Shown piece by piece: positions 17,411-25,982 of a DNA stretch of 64,000 nucleotides (position 1 is its first letter; each line of letters opens with the position of its first letter). The notes under the pieces were generated by a model, which worked only from the letters and a program-made list of their open reading frames with translations, made no database searches and was not told the DNA's origin. Source of the DNA: Cellulomonas fulva (GTDB taxonomy: Bacteria; Actinomycetota; Actinomycetes; Actinomycetales; Cellulomonadaceae). Location: NCBI RefSeq assembly GCF_018531375.1, contig NZ_JAHBOH010000001.1:2170001-2234000 (forward strand). The letters run 5' to 3'. The position numbers and the translations under genes were made by a program.

Positions 17411-18741
17411 CGTGGCTGCTCCTGGGCGAGGGTCTCGGGTGCGGTGCGCGGTGCTGGGCCGGGGGTGCCGTCCGGAGCCCCCGGGGAGGGGGACGCGCCC
17501 GGGGGCTCGGCGTCGTCCGCGCGCGGGGCGCTCGCGGGGATGGGCAGCCGGGCGTGGACACGGTAGCCGCCGCCCGCCCGCGGCCCGACCGTCACGGTGC
17601 CGCCGAACATGCTCGCGCGCTCGTGCATGCCGCGCAGCCCCTGGCCCAGGCCGTCGGAGTCGGCGGCCGCGCCGCGGCCGTCGTCCGTCACGTCGAGCTC
17701 CACCGCGTCGAGGTGCCACTGCAGCACGACCGTCACGCGCGGTCCGGGACCGGCGTGCTTGAGCACGTTGGTCAGCGACTCCTGCGCGATCCGGAACAGG
17801 GCCAGCCCGACCCCCGGCGGCAGCGTGCGCGCGGTGCCCATGCGCACCAGCGAGACGTGCGCCCCGCCGCCGCGGACCTGCTCGACCAGCTGGGCGATGT
17901 CGGAGGCGCCGGGCTGGGGCGTGGTCTGGGCCGGGAGCACGCCGGGGCCGTCGGCGTCCGTGCGGGCCCGGCCGTCGGGCTCGGAGCGCAGGACGCCCAG
18001 GAGGCGCCGCATGTCCGTCAGCGCCGCGCGGCCGGTCTCGGCGATCGTCTCGAGCGCGCGGCTCGCCGCCGCGGGGTCCGCCTGCGCGGCGTACCGGCCG
18101 CCGTCCGCCTGGGCGATCACCACCGAGAGCGAGTGCGCCACGATGTCGTGCATCTCGCGCGCGATGCGGGACCGCTCGGCGACCGTGGCGATCACGGCCT
18201 GCTGGTCACGCTCCTTCTCGAGCTGGTCGGCCCGGTCCACCAGCGCCTCGATGCGCTCGCGGCGGGCACGGCGCGCGAGGCCGAACGCCCAGGCCGCCAG
18301 CGCCATGGTCGCGACGAGGACCACGGTGACGACCGCCGCGGGCTCGTCCCCGACCCACACCTGCATCCCGAGCACGAGCGCGCCGAGCAGCGCGCCGCCG
18401 ATCGCCACGCGGTGACCCCAGCGGGGGCCGTGCACGGTGATCGAGTAGAGCGCGGCCAGCACGGCGAGGTCGGCGGGGAAGATGATCGAGATGCCGGCGA
18501 GCTGGTGCAGGAGCGCGACGGAGTAGATGGTCGCGGCGCTCGCGACCGGCCGGGTGCGCCGCCACGCGAGCGGGCCGATGAGCAGCGCGGCCCAGATCCC
18601 GGTGCCCTCGCCCGTCGTCGACGTGCCCGTGACCAACGCCGAGACCGGGACCACGACGAGCGCGAGCACGGCGGTGCCGATGGCGTCGACCGGCCACTGG
18701 TGGCGCTCCTCCCACCGCAGCAGCCGCTCCCACGTGCTCAT
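17407..18741 (-). CDS. Sensor histidine kinase, HisKA_3 family
   Basis: This 444-aa membrane kinase has several hydrophobic spans in the first 140 residues, a coiled linker (ARRARRERIEALVDRADQLEKE), the HisKA_3 phospho-acceptor in EMHDIVAHSLSVV, and a HATPase domain ending in GLGQGLRGMHERA. A Pro/Gly-rich tail of about 45 residues follows. The small extracytoplasmic portion suggests sensing within the membrane, as in LiaS/DesK-type kinases. ATG 18741 sits 6 nt behind a TACGCT box. Its partner is the regulator at 16670-17410. Confidence 0.92.
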   Translation of the reverse strand: MSTWERLLRWEERHQWPVDAIGTAVLALVVVPVSALVTGTSTTGEGTGIWAALLIGPLAWRRTRPVASAATIYSVALLHQLAGISIIFPADLAVLAALYSITVHGPRWGHRVAIGGALLGALVLGMQVWVGDEPAAVVTVVLVATMALAAWAFGLARRARRERIEALVDRADQLEKERDQQAVIATVAERSRIAREMHDIVAHSLSVVIAQADGGRYAAQADPAAASRALETIAETGRAALTDMRRLLGVLRSEPDGRARTDADGPGVLPAQTTPQPGASDIAQLVEQVRGGGAHVSLVRMGTARTLPPGVGLALFRIAQESLTNVLKHAGPGPRVTVVLQWHLDAVELDVTDDGRGAAADSDGLGQGLRGMHERASMFGGTVTVGPRAGGGYRVHARLPIPASAPRADDAEPPGASPSPGAPDGTPGPAPRTAPETLAQEQPR

Positions 18742-18747
18742 CCCCCG

Positions 18748-18753
18748 AGCGTA
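18748..18753 (-). promoter_or_regulatory. Leaderless -10 box of the kinase gene
   Basis: The minus strand reads TACGCT, 6 nt before ATG 18741. Confidence 0.6.
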
Positions 18754-18900
18754 GGCGGCGCGGACGCGCCGGTCCGTCCGCCCAGGGGCGGACGGTGCGC
18801 GCGCGGCGTCGTCCCCCGGGCGGGCGCGGGGGCAGCCGTGACGGGATCCCGACGAGGTCGACACGGCCGCAGGGGTGGCGGCGGTGACCAGGGCGTGACC

Positions 18901-18906
18901 TAGCAT
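18901..18906 (+). promoter_or_regulatory. Leaderless -10 box of the OmpR-type regulator
   Basis: TAGCAT lies 6 nt before ATG 18913. Confidence 0.65.
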
Positions 18907-18912
18907 GGGGCA

Positions 18913-19617
18913 ATGACCCAGGTGCTGCTGGCCGAGGACGACCCCGCGATTGCCGAGCCTTTGGCTCGCGCGCTGGGACGTGAAGGCTATGACGTGAGCG
19001 TGCAAGGAACGGGTCAAGGCGCCATCGACGGAGCGGCCGCGGCCGACCTCGTCGTGCTGGACCTGGGCCTGCCGGACATGGACGGCCTCGACGTCGCGCG
19101 CGCGATCCGCAACCAGGGTCTGACGACCCCCGTGCTGGTCCTGACCGCGCGCGCCGACGAGGTCGACCTCGTCGTCGGCCTCGACGCCGGCGCGGACGAC
19201 TACGTGACCAAGCCGTTCCGGCTCGCCGAGCTCCTGGCGCGCGTGCGGGCGCTGCTGCGCCGCACCGCGAGCGAGGCGGGGGACGAGGACGAGCTCCACG
19301 CGCAGGACGTGCGGGTGGACGTCGCGGCCCACCGGGCGTTCCAGGGTGAGCGCGAGCTGCACCTGACGGCCAAGGAGTTCGACCTGCTACGCGTGCTCGT
19401 CGCGTCGTCGGGCACCGTCGTCGGGCGCGAGACGCTCATGCGCGAGGTCTGGGACTCGGACCCGCACGGCTCCACCAAGACGCTGGACATGCACGTGTCC
19501 TGGCTGCGCCGCAAGCTCGGTGACGACGCGAACGCGCCGCAGTACATCTCCACGGTGCGCGGCATGGGCTTCCGGTTCGAGACGGGCGCGACGCGGCCCG
19601 TCGGCGAGACCGTCTAG
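18913..19617 (+). CDS. OmpR/PhoB-type response regulator
   Basis: This 234-aa regulator has a receiver domain opening with VLLAEDDPAIAEPLARALGREGY, the phospho-Asp in LVVLDLGLPDMDG and the conserved Lys in VTKPFRLAELLARV. The winged-helix domain shows LTAKEFDLLRVLVASSGTVV and SWLRRKLGDD. It is followed 12 nt later by its kinase gene. The target genes are not evident. Confidence 0.94.
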   Translation: MTQVLLAEDDPAIAEPLARALGREGYDVSVQGTGQGAIDGAAAADLVVLDLGLPDMDGLDVARAIRNQGLTTPVLVLTARADEVDLVVGLDAGADDYVTKPFRLAELLARVRALLRRTASEAGDEDELHAQDVRVDVAAHRAFQGERELHLTAKEFDLLRVLVASSGTVVGRETLMREVWDSDPHGSTKTLDMHVSWLRRKLGDDANAPQYISTVRGMGFRFETGATRPVGETV

Positions 19618-19629
19618 GGCGGGCGCGAC

Positions 19630-20955
19630 GTGCGTCGTCGCGTCCTGCAGGCGACGATCGCGGCCGTCACGGTCGCCGTCGTGCTGCTCGGCTTCCCGCT
19701 CGCCTTCCTCGGCGCCCAGCTGGTGCGGGAGAACGAGGTCCAGCGGCTCGAGGCACGCACCACCGCCGCGGCCCGCGCGGTCGACTTCCGGATCGACCAG
19801 GGCATCGAGATCACCGACCGGATGTTCGAGCCGTACGCGGAGGCCGGCGAAGGGGAGCTGCCCGCCTCCGTCGTCGTGCGCGTGCCGGACGGCACCGTGT
19901 TCCAGGCGGGCACCCGCGTCGAGGGGCGGACGCTGTCGGTCGAGACCATCTCGGCCAACGGCGCCGTCGTGGAGCTGTACGTCTCCTGGTGGGACGTGTT
20001 CTGGCTCAGCGCGCGCGTGATCGCCCTCGTGGTGGTCGCCGCGATCGTCGCGTTCGCGGCCGGCATCGCCATGGCGATCTGGCAGGCGAACCGCCTGGCC
20101 GCCCCGCTGGTGTACCTCGCCGCGTCGGCCGAGCAGCTCGGCTCGGGACAGGTGCGCCCCCAGCTCGAGCCCTCGGGCGTCGAGGAGATCGACCTGGTCG
20201 CGTCCGAGCTCGCGCGCAGCGCGGACCGCATGGCCGGGCGCCTCGCGTCGGAGCGCAAGTTCGCGTCCGACGCCTCCCACCAGCTCCGCACGCCGCTGAC
20301 GGCCCTGTCGATGCGGCTCGAGGAGATCATGCTCGCGTCCGACGACGCGGAGGTGCGCGAGGAGGCGCGGATCAGCCTCGAGCAGGTCGAGCGGCTGGTC
20401 CGGGTGGTCGACGACCTGCTCCTGTCCTCCCGCCGCGCGCAGGGCGGGACCACCGAGCCGGTCCACCTCATCGAGGTGGTGCACCAGCAGGAGGAGGAGT
20501 GGGCGCCCACGTTCGAAGCCGCGGGGCGCGCGCTCGTCGTCGAGGTCGACCCGTCGACCCAGGCGCTGGCGACACCGGGCGCGCTGGCGCAGGTGGTCGC
20601 GACGCTGCTGGAGAACTCGCTCCGGCACGGCGGGGGCACGACGACCGTGCGGTCGCGCACCGGGGGCGCCTCGGGGGCCGTCGTGCTCGAGGTCGCCGAC
20701 GAGGGCGACGGCGTGCCCGACGAGCTGGCCGGCCGGATCTTCGAGCGGGACGTGACCTCCGGCAAGGGCACCGGCCTCGGCCTCGCGCTCGCGCGCGACC
20801 TGGTCTCCGCCGACGGCGGGCGGCTCGAGCTCGCGCAGCGGCGGCCCGCGGTGTTCGCGGTCTTCCTCTCGGGCGTCCCGGCCTCGCTGCGGCCCGACGT
20901 CGTCCTGCCGCTCGGAGCCGTGGTGTCGGCGCGACCGGACCGCCGGCGCCGCTGA
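19630..20955 (+). CDS. Sensor histidine kinase partner of the OmpR-type regulator
   Basis: This 441-aa kinase has an N-terminal span (about 5-30), a short extracytoplasmic domain of some 90 residues, a second span near 130-155 (VIALVVVAAIVAFAAGIAMA), a HAMP segment, the HisKA helix with the acceptor His in SDASHQLRTPLT, and a HATPase domain with LLENSLRHGGG, DEGDGVPD and GKGTGLGLALARDL. It lies 12 nt behind the regulator gene, so the pair is one operon. The signal is unknown. Confidence 0.92.
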   Translation: MRRRVLQATIAAVTVAVVLLGFPLAFLGAQLVRENEVQRLEARTTAAARAVDFRIDQGIEITDRMFEPYAEAGEGELPASVVVRVPDGTVFQAGTRVEGRTLSVETISANGAVVELYVSWWDVFWLSARVIALVVVAAIVAFAAGIAMAIWQANRLAAPLVYLAASAEQLGSGQVRPQLEPSGVEEIDLVASELARSADRMAGRLASERKFASDASHQLRTPLTALSMRLEEIMLASDDAEVREEARISLEQVERLVRVVDDLLLSSRRAQGGTTEPVHLIEVVHQQEEEWAPTFEAAGRALVVEVDPSTQALATPGALAQVVATLLENSLRHGGGTTTVRSRTGGASGAVVLEVADEGDGVPDELAGRIFERDVTSGKGTGLGLALARDLVSADGGRLELAQRRPAVFAVFLSGVPASLRPDVVLPLGAVVSARPDRRRR

Positions 20956-20997
20956 GCCCCGCAGCGGGCCGCGTCGTCCGCGGGTGAGCGGGCTCGG

Positions 20998-21003
20998 TAC
21001 TGT
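20998..21003 (+). promoter_or_regulatory. -10 box of manA
   Basis: TACTGT lies about 110 nt before the manA start. If used, the transcript has a leader containing the 12-bp repeats. Confidence 0.45.
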
Positions 21004-21038
21004 GGGGGGCCGATTCCTGCCCAGCAGCGATCGCGCCC

Positions 21039-21098
21039 CGAGCCGACCACCGAGCCGACCACCGAGCCGACCACTGAGCCGATCACCGAGCCGACCAC
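21039..21098 (+). repeat. Five tandem 12-bp repeats in the manA leader
   Basis: CGAGCCGACCAC is repeated at 21039, 21051, 21063, 21075 (two changes) and 21087. The array ends just before the ribosome site GAAGGA of manA. Confidence 0.9.
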
Positions 21099-21111
21099 CC
21101 GAAGGACCTGC

Positions 21112-22305
21112 ATGCACCGCCTCGCACCCGCGTTCCAGCACTACGCCTGGGGCTCGACGACCGCGATCCCGCAGCTCCTCGGTCTCCCGGTCGACGCGCG
21201 CCCGGTCTCCGAGGCCTGGTTCGGGGCGCACCCGCTCGCTCCGGCGCGGCTGGACGACCCGGGCGCCAGCACGCTGGACGCGTTCGTGGCGGCCGACCCG
21301 CACGCGGTCCTGGGCGACGACGTCGTCGCGCGGTTCGGCGAGCAGCTGCCCTACCTGCTCAAGCTCATCGCGGCGCAGTCGCCGGTCTCGCTCCAGGTGC
21401 ACCCGTCGCTCGCGCGCGCGAACGCCGGGTTCGAGCGGGAGGAGGCGGCCGGGGTGCCGCGCGACGCCCCGCACCGCAGCTACCGGGACCGCAACCACAA
21501 GCCCGAGCTCGTGTTCGCGCTGACCCGGCTCGACGCGATGGTCGGCTTCCGTGCGCCGCGGCGGGCCGCCGAGCTCCTGGCCGGGCTCGAGTCGTCGCTC
21601 GCGGAGCGCCTGCACGCCCTGCTCACGGCCGACCCGTCACCGCGAGGAGTGCGTGCGGCGTTCGAGTGGCTGCTGGCGCCGCAGACCCGTCCCGACGCCA
21701 CGGACGTCGCGGAGCTCGCCGCCGCGTGCCAGCGGCGCCTCGACGCGGGGTCGCCGTCCCCGCGCACCGACCGGACAGTGATCCGGCTGAACCGTCACTA
21801 CCCCGGCGACCCCGGCGCGGTGACGTCGGTCCTGCTCAACCCGGTGACGCTGCAGCCGGGCGAGGTGCTGTTCGTGCCGGCCGGAGCCGTGCACGCGTAC
21901 CTCGAGGGGTTCGCGGTGGAGCTCATGGCGAACTCCGACAACGTCCTGCGGGCCGGTCTCACGGCCAAGCACGTCGACGTCCCGGAGCTCCTCGACAACC
22001 TCGACACCGTCGCGGCACCCCCGATCCGGATCGCCCCCGAGCACGTCTTCACCTCGACCGAGATCTTCTACGCGCCGGTCGACGACTTCGAGCTCTCGGT
22101 GACGCACCTGGACTCCGAGGTCGAGGCGCGCCTGCCCGGCCGCGGGCCGCGGGTGGTGCTCTGCCTGGACGGCGCCGCGCACGTGCGGGGGGAGCGCGAC
22201 GGCGAGCTGGAGCTCGCGGCGGGTCAGGCGGCCTTCGTGCCGGCGGCCGACGGGCCGCTGCTCGCGAGCGGGCACGGCCGGCTCGTCCAGGCGGACGTGC
22301 CCTGA
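21112..22305 (+). CDS. manA: Mannose-6-phosphate isomerase, class I
   Basis: This 397-aa zinc enzyme interconverts fructose-6-phosphate and mannose-6-phosphate. Visible family features are the opening FQHYAWGSTTAIPQLLG, the zinc-ligand segment SLQVHPSLARA with Glu in HKPELVFAL, and PGEVLFVPAGAVHAYLEG with the third ligand. The product supplies GDP-mannose synthesis. Given the gene neighbourhood, it may also feed nonulosonic acid synthesis at 27-29 kb. ATG 21112 follows GAAGGA. Confidence 0.95.
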   Translation: MHRLAPAFQHYAWGSTTAIPQLLGLPVDARPVSEAWFGAHPLAPARLDDPGASTLDAFVAADPHAVLGDDVVARFGEQLPYLLKLIAAQSPVSLQVHPSLARANAGFEREEAAGVPRDAPHRSYRDRNHKPELVFALTRLDAMVGFRAPRRAAELLAGLESSLAERLHALLTADPSPRGVRAAFEWLLAPQTRPDATDVAELAAACQRRLDAGSPSPRTDRTVIRLNRHYPGDPGAVTSVLLNPVTLQPGEVLFVPAGAVHAYLEGFAVELMANSDNVLRAGLTAKHVDVPELLDNLDTVAAPPIRIAPEHVFTSTEIFYAPVDDFELSVTHLDSEVEARLPGRGPRVVLCLDGAAHVRGERDGELELAAGQAAFVPAADGPLLASGHGRLVQADVP

Positions 22306-22312
22306 CGGGACC

Positions 22313-22861
22313 TCAGCGGCGGTCCGGGCCCGGTTCGGCGGAGGGCTCGTGGGCCGGCACGGGGGACGGTGTCGCGGCGCTCTCGACGAGCGCCAGCTCG
22401 TCGCGCTCGTCCTCGTCGGCCCCCGTGAAGACGAAGCGCTTGTAGCCCACGTACCGCAGGACGGTGCCGAGCGCGATGCCCAGCAGGTTCGCGGCGTTGT
22501 CCGGGACCGGGCCGTCGAGGTGCAGCACGTACTGCGAGACCGCGAGCGGTGCGGCGCCGATGACGAGGCCGAGGCCGTTGATCACGCCGAACAGCAGGAG
22601 CTCGCGGCCGCGGTGGCGCGTGCGCTGCTCGGCGAACGTCCACAGCCGGTTCCCGACCCACGACACGAGCGTGGCCACGAGCGTGGCGACCACCTTCGCG
22701 GTGATCGGCTTGGCCTCGAGCAGCTCTCCCGGGCCGAACCGCAGCAGGTTGTAGAGCCCCACGTCGACGACGAACGCCACGCCGCCGACCGTCAGGAAGC
22801 GGGTCAGCTCGACGAGCCGCGCCCAGCGGGCCGGCCCGAGCGCGGTCGCCGGGTTCGTCAC
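22313..22861 (-). CDS. GtrA-family membrane protein
   Basis: This 182-aa protein has four membrane spans of the GtrA/DPMS3 type, starting with RFLTVGGVAFVVDVGLYNLL. Family members are linked to movement of polyprenyl-phosphate sugars or to arabinan and O-antigen modification. The C-terminal 30 residues are acidic and polar. GTG 22861 sits 6 nt behind TATCCT, so the longer frame from 22891 is not used. It is convergent with manA at 7 bp. Confidence 0.85.
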   Translation of the reverse strand: MTNPATALGPARWARLVELTRFLTVGGVAFVVDVGLYNLLRFGPGELLEAKPITAKVVATLVATLVSWVGNRLWTFAEQRTRHRGRELLLFGVINGLGLVIGAAPLAVSQYVLHLDGPVPDNAANLLGIALGTVLRYVGYKRFVFTGADEDERDELALVESAATPSPVPAHEPSAEPGPDRR

Positions 22862-22867
22862 GTCGCG

Positions 22868-22873
22868 AGGATA
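22868..22873 (-). promoter_or_regulatory. Leaderless -10 box of the GtrA gene
   Basis: The minus strand reads TATCCT, 6 nt before GTG 22861. Confidence 0.6.
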
Positions 22874-22930
22874 TCCCGGCCCCCCGGGCACGGCGGCCGG
22901 ACGGGGGCGGGGCCGACGGCCCTACTCGGT

Positions 22931-22936
22931 TAAGGT
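22931..22936 (+). promoter_or_regulatory. Leaderless -10 box of purK
   Basis: TAAGGT lies 8 nt before GTG 22945. Confidence 0.55.
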
Positions 22937-22944
22937 GGGCCGCC

Positions 22945-24129
22945 GTGAGCGCTCCCGTGGTGGCCGTGGTCGGTGGTGGGCAGCTGGCCCGCATGATGGC
23001 GCCGGCGGCCACCGCTCTGGGCGTGCACCTGCGCGTGCTGGTGGAGGGCCCGGCGGTGTCCGCGGCCCAGGTCGTCGTGGACGCCCCCGTCGGGGCCGCG
23101 TCGGACGAGGCGGCGCTCGTCGCGCTCGCGCAGGGCGCCGACGCGCTCACGTTCGAGCACGAGCACGTGCCGAACGCGCTGCTCGAGCGCCTCGCCGACG
23201 AGGGCGTCGCCGTGCGCCCCGGCGCGCCGGCGCTGGTCCACGCGCAGGACAAGATCGTCATGCGGCGCCGCCTCACCGAGCTCGGGGTGCCGTGCCCGCG
23301 CTGGTCGACCGTGTCCTCGCGCGCGGAGCTCGGCGAGTTCCTGGCGGACGTCGGCGGCGTGGCCGTGGTGAAGACCGCGCGCGGCGGCTACGACGGCAAG
23401 GGCGTGCGCGTCGTGCGGGCGGCCGACGAGGCCGACGACTGGCTCGCCGCGGCGGCCGAGCCCGGTGGCGTGCCGGTGCTCGTCGAGGAGAAGGTGCCCT
23501 TCACGCGCGAGCTCGCCGTGCTGGTCGCGCGGCGTCCGTCGGGCGAGGTGCGGACGTGGCCCGTCGTGGAGTCGGTGCAGCGCGACGGGGTGTGCGCCGA
23601 GGTCGTCGCGCCCGCCCCGGACCTGGCGGACGCGACGCGCGACGAGGCGCTCGACGTCGCCGTGCGCGTCGCCGAGGGGCTCGGCGTGGTTGGGGTCCTG
23701 GCGGTCGAGCTGTTCGAGGTCCCGGGCGCCGACGGCGGCGCGCCGCGGGTGCTGGTCAACGAGCTCGCCATGCGCCCGCACAACTCGGGGCACTGGACGA
23801 TCGACGGCGCGGTCACCAGCCAGTTCGAGCAGCACCTGCGGGCCGTGCTCGACCTGCCGCTGGGCGAGGTGACGCCCCGCGCCCGCTGGACGGTGATGGC
23901 GAACGTGCTGGGCAGCGCGCTCGACGAGCTGACCGACGCCCTGCCGCGCGTGGCCGCGCTCGATCCGGGGGCCAAGGTGCACCTGTACGGCAAGGACGTG
24001 CGGCCCGGGCGCAAGCTGGGCCACGTGAACGTGAGCGGCGACGACCTGGCGGACGTGCGGGCACGGGCCCTCGCGGCCGCCGCCGTCCTGCGCGGCGAGG
24101 ACCCGGCGACCCCGACGGACGGAGAGTGA
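22945..24129 (+). CDS. purK: 5-(carboxyamino)imidazole ribonucleotide synthase
   Basis: This 394-aa ATP-grasp enzyme of purine synthesis makes N5-CAIR from AIR, ATP and bicarbonate. It shows the N-terminal [19 protein letters not shown], the ATP-binding [17 protein letters not shown], and the metal site [27 protein letters not shown] with conserved Glu, Asn and His. PurE follows one base after the stop, giving the standard PurK-PurE pair. The gene is probably leaderless. Confidence 0.96.
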   Translation: MSAPVVAVVGGGQLARMMAPAATALGVHLRVLVEGPAVSAAQVVVDAPVGAASDEAALVALAQGADALTFEHEHVPNALLERLADEGVAVRPGAPALVHAQDKIVMRRRLTELGVPCPRWSTVSSRAELGEFLADVGGVAVVKTARGGYDGKGVRVVRAADEADDWLAAAAEPGGVPVLVEEKVPFTRELAVLVARRPSGEVRTWPVVESVQRDGVCAEVVAPAPDLADATRDEALDVAVRVAEGLGVVGVLAVELFEVPGADGGAPRVLVNELAMRPHNSGHWTIDGAVTSQFEQHLRAVLDLPLGEVTPRARWTVMANVLGSALDELTDALPRVAALDPGAKVHLYGKDVRPGRKLGHVNVSGDDLADVRARALAAAAVLRGEDPATPTDGE

Positions 24130-24130
24130 C

Positions 24131-24730
24131 GTGACCGTGCCCCCTGCTGTGCCCACGAACGCGCCCACGAACGTGCCCACGAACGAGACCGCGGCCGGCG
24201 GCGCCCGCGTCGGCATCGTGATGGGCTCCGACTCGGACTGGCCCGTGATGCAGGCGGCGGCCGAGGCGCTGGCGGAGTTCGACGTGGCGGTCGAGGTGGA
24301 CGTCGTCTCCGCGCACCGCCAGCCGGACAAGATGGTCGCGTACGGCCGCGAGGCCGCCGCGCGCGGGCTGCGCGTGATCGTCGCCGGGGCCGGGGGAGCC
24401 GCGCACCTGCCGGGCATGCTCGCCGCGGTCACGACGCTGCCCGTGATCGGGGTGCCCGTGCCGTTGCGCTACCTGGACGGCATGGACTCGCTGCTCTCGA
24501 TCGTGCAGATGCCGGCGGGCGTCCCGGTCGCGACGGTCTCCGTGGGCGGTGCGCGCAACGCCGGGCTGCTGGCCGTCCGGATCCTCGCCTCGGGCGGCGA
24601 CGACGAGGCCGCGCGCCTGGCCGCCGCGATGGGCGCCTTCCAGGACGACCTGCGGGCGCAGGCGGACGCGAAGGGCGAGCGCCTGCGGGCCCAGTCGTCC
24701 GGCCGTCCGACGACGGGCTTCCAGGCCTGA
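24131..24730 (+). CDS. purE: N5-CAIR mutase
   Basis: This 199-aa class I PurE moves the carboxylate to give CAIR. The fold shows [21 protein letters not shown], the catalytic His in SAHRQPDKM and [15 protein letters not shown]. The N-terminus carries a 25-residue extension with PTN repeated ([12 protein letters not shown]), encoded by a 12-bp repeat at 24149-24184. GTG 24131 is one base after the purK stop. Some or all of the repeat may be leader if a later start is used, but no good alternative start was found. Confidence 0.95.
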   Translation: MTVPPAVPTNAPTNVPTNETAAGGARVGIVMGSDSDWPVMQAAAEALAEFDVAVEVDVVSAHRQPDKMVAYGREAAARGLRVIVAGAGGAAHLPGMLAAVTTLPVIGVPVPLRYLDGMDSLLSIVQMPAGVPVATVSVGGARNAGLLAVRILASGGDDEAARLAAAMGAFQDDLRAQADAKGERLRAQSSGRPTTGFQA

Positions 24731-24779
24731 CGCGCGGCGGGCGGGTGCCGTCGCGGCGGACGCTCGCGGGAGGCGGCGG

Positions 24780-25982
24780 TCAGCGACGGCGCAGCAGCAC
24801 GTCCGCCACCGCACGCCCGCGCCGCGCACCGGCCGGCCACACCAGCCGGGCCCGGCGCCGCAGCCGGGAGGGGAGCGCGCCGACCGGTGCCGGGGTGCCG
24901 AGCGGTGGCGCGGGCACGGCGAGGGCGGCGGCGAGCGCCGCGCCGAGCTCGTCGGGCTCCGCCTGCAGGTAGTTCTCGCGGACCCACGCCGGGTCGGCGG
25001 TGGCGACCCGCCCCGCGGCCACGTCGGCCAGCGACCCGACAAGGCCGGAGTCGGCGTAGACGCCGGTGAGGTTCTCGTCGCCGATCCCGAAGTCGCCGAT
25101 CACGAGCGCGCGCAGGCCGAGCGCGAGCGCCTCGAGCACCGCCGTCGAGCTGACGGTGACGAGCGCGGTGCCCGGCGTCAGGTGGTCGTGGAGCGGGCCG
25201 GTCGCCACCCGGACCGCCGGCACGCCCGGCACCTCGGCGTGCTCGCGCGCCAGCTCGTCGAACGGCCAGCGCTCCCGGTGCGTCTGCGCGTCGCCCGCGA
25301 GGCCGCGCAGCTTGATGACGACGTCCAGGTCCGGACGCGCGAGCGCCAGCTCCCCGAGCGCGCGCAGGATCGCGACGCGGTCGGGCTCGTCGACGGGGAA
25401 CTTGGCCTGGGGAGCGAACACGACGCGGTGCAGCGGCGCCGTGTCCGGGACCGGGCTGCCCGGCGCGAGGAACGGCAACCGGCACACGACGAACCGGCTC
25501 CGCACCTGGACGCCGTCGCCGAGCTCGTCGGCCAGGTTCGTGAACGCCGTCCGCTCGTGGTGGGAGTGCACCACGAAGAGGTCCGCGGTCGAGCGGTAGC
25601 GCAGCGCGGTCGGCGTCGCCGGCAGCGACATCCCCGGCAGCCCGGTCACGACGACCGGGCGGTACGGGAGACGGGCGAGCAGCCGCAGGACGTGCTCGGC
25701 GGCGGGACCCGTGGTGGCGACCAGCACGACGTCGGGACGCACCGAGCGCAGCGTGCGGCCCAGCGCGCCCAGGTTCACGCGGGCGGGCGGGTGGTGGGCC
25801 CACCGGGTCCGGGCGAGCGCGGACGCGACCTGCCCCTCGGTCGGCTCCACGGGGGAGCGCAGCACGACGAGCGCGGGCTCGGTGCTCAGCGCGGGATCGG
25901 CGGCGAGGCGCTCGAGCGTCGTGCCCGCCCACTTGAGGTACGAGTCCGAGTCGGCGACGCCGAGGACGCGGACGGCCGTCAC
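24780..25982 (-). CDS. Putative glycosyltransferase, DUF6716-like
   Basis: This 400-aa protein resembles the actinobacterial DUF6716 group of putative glycosyltransferases with a GT-B-like layout. The N-terminal half has VRVLGVADSDSYLKW and VRPDVVLVATTG; the C-terminal half has VVFAPQAKFPVDEP, a conserved Lys-Arg stretch DVVIKLRG, and VSSTAVLEALALGLRALVIGDFG. The VSST plus Glu motif resembles the donor site of CMP-sugar transferases. The start overlaps the previous gene (GTGA), which encodes a polysialyltransferase-like protein. I infer use of the same CMP-nonulosonate donor. The acceptor is unknown. Confidence 0.7.
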   Translation of the reverse strand: MTAVRVLGVADSDSYLKWAGTTLERLAADPALSTEPALVVLRSPVEPTEGQVASALARTRWAHHPPARVNLGALGRTLRSVRPDVVLVATTGPAAEHVLRLLARLPYRPVVVTGLPGMSLPATPTALRYRSTADLFVVHSHHERTAFTNLADELGDGVQVRSRFVVCRLPFLAPGSPVPDTAPLHRVVFAPQAKFPVDEPDRVAILRALGELALARPDLDVVIKLRGLAGDAQTHRERWPFDELAREHAEVPGVPAVRVATGPLHDHLTPGTALVTVSSTAVLEALALGLRALVIGDFGIGDENLTGVYADSGLVGSLADVAAGRVATADPAWVRENYLQAEPDELGAALAAALAVPAPPLGTPAPVGALPSRLRRRARLVWPAGARRGRAVADVLLRRR

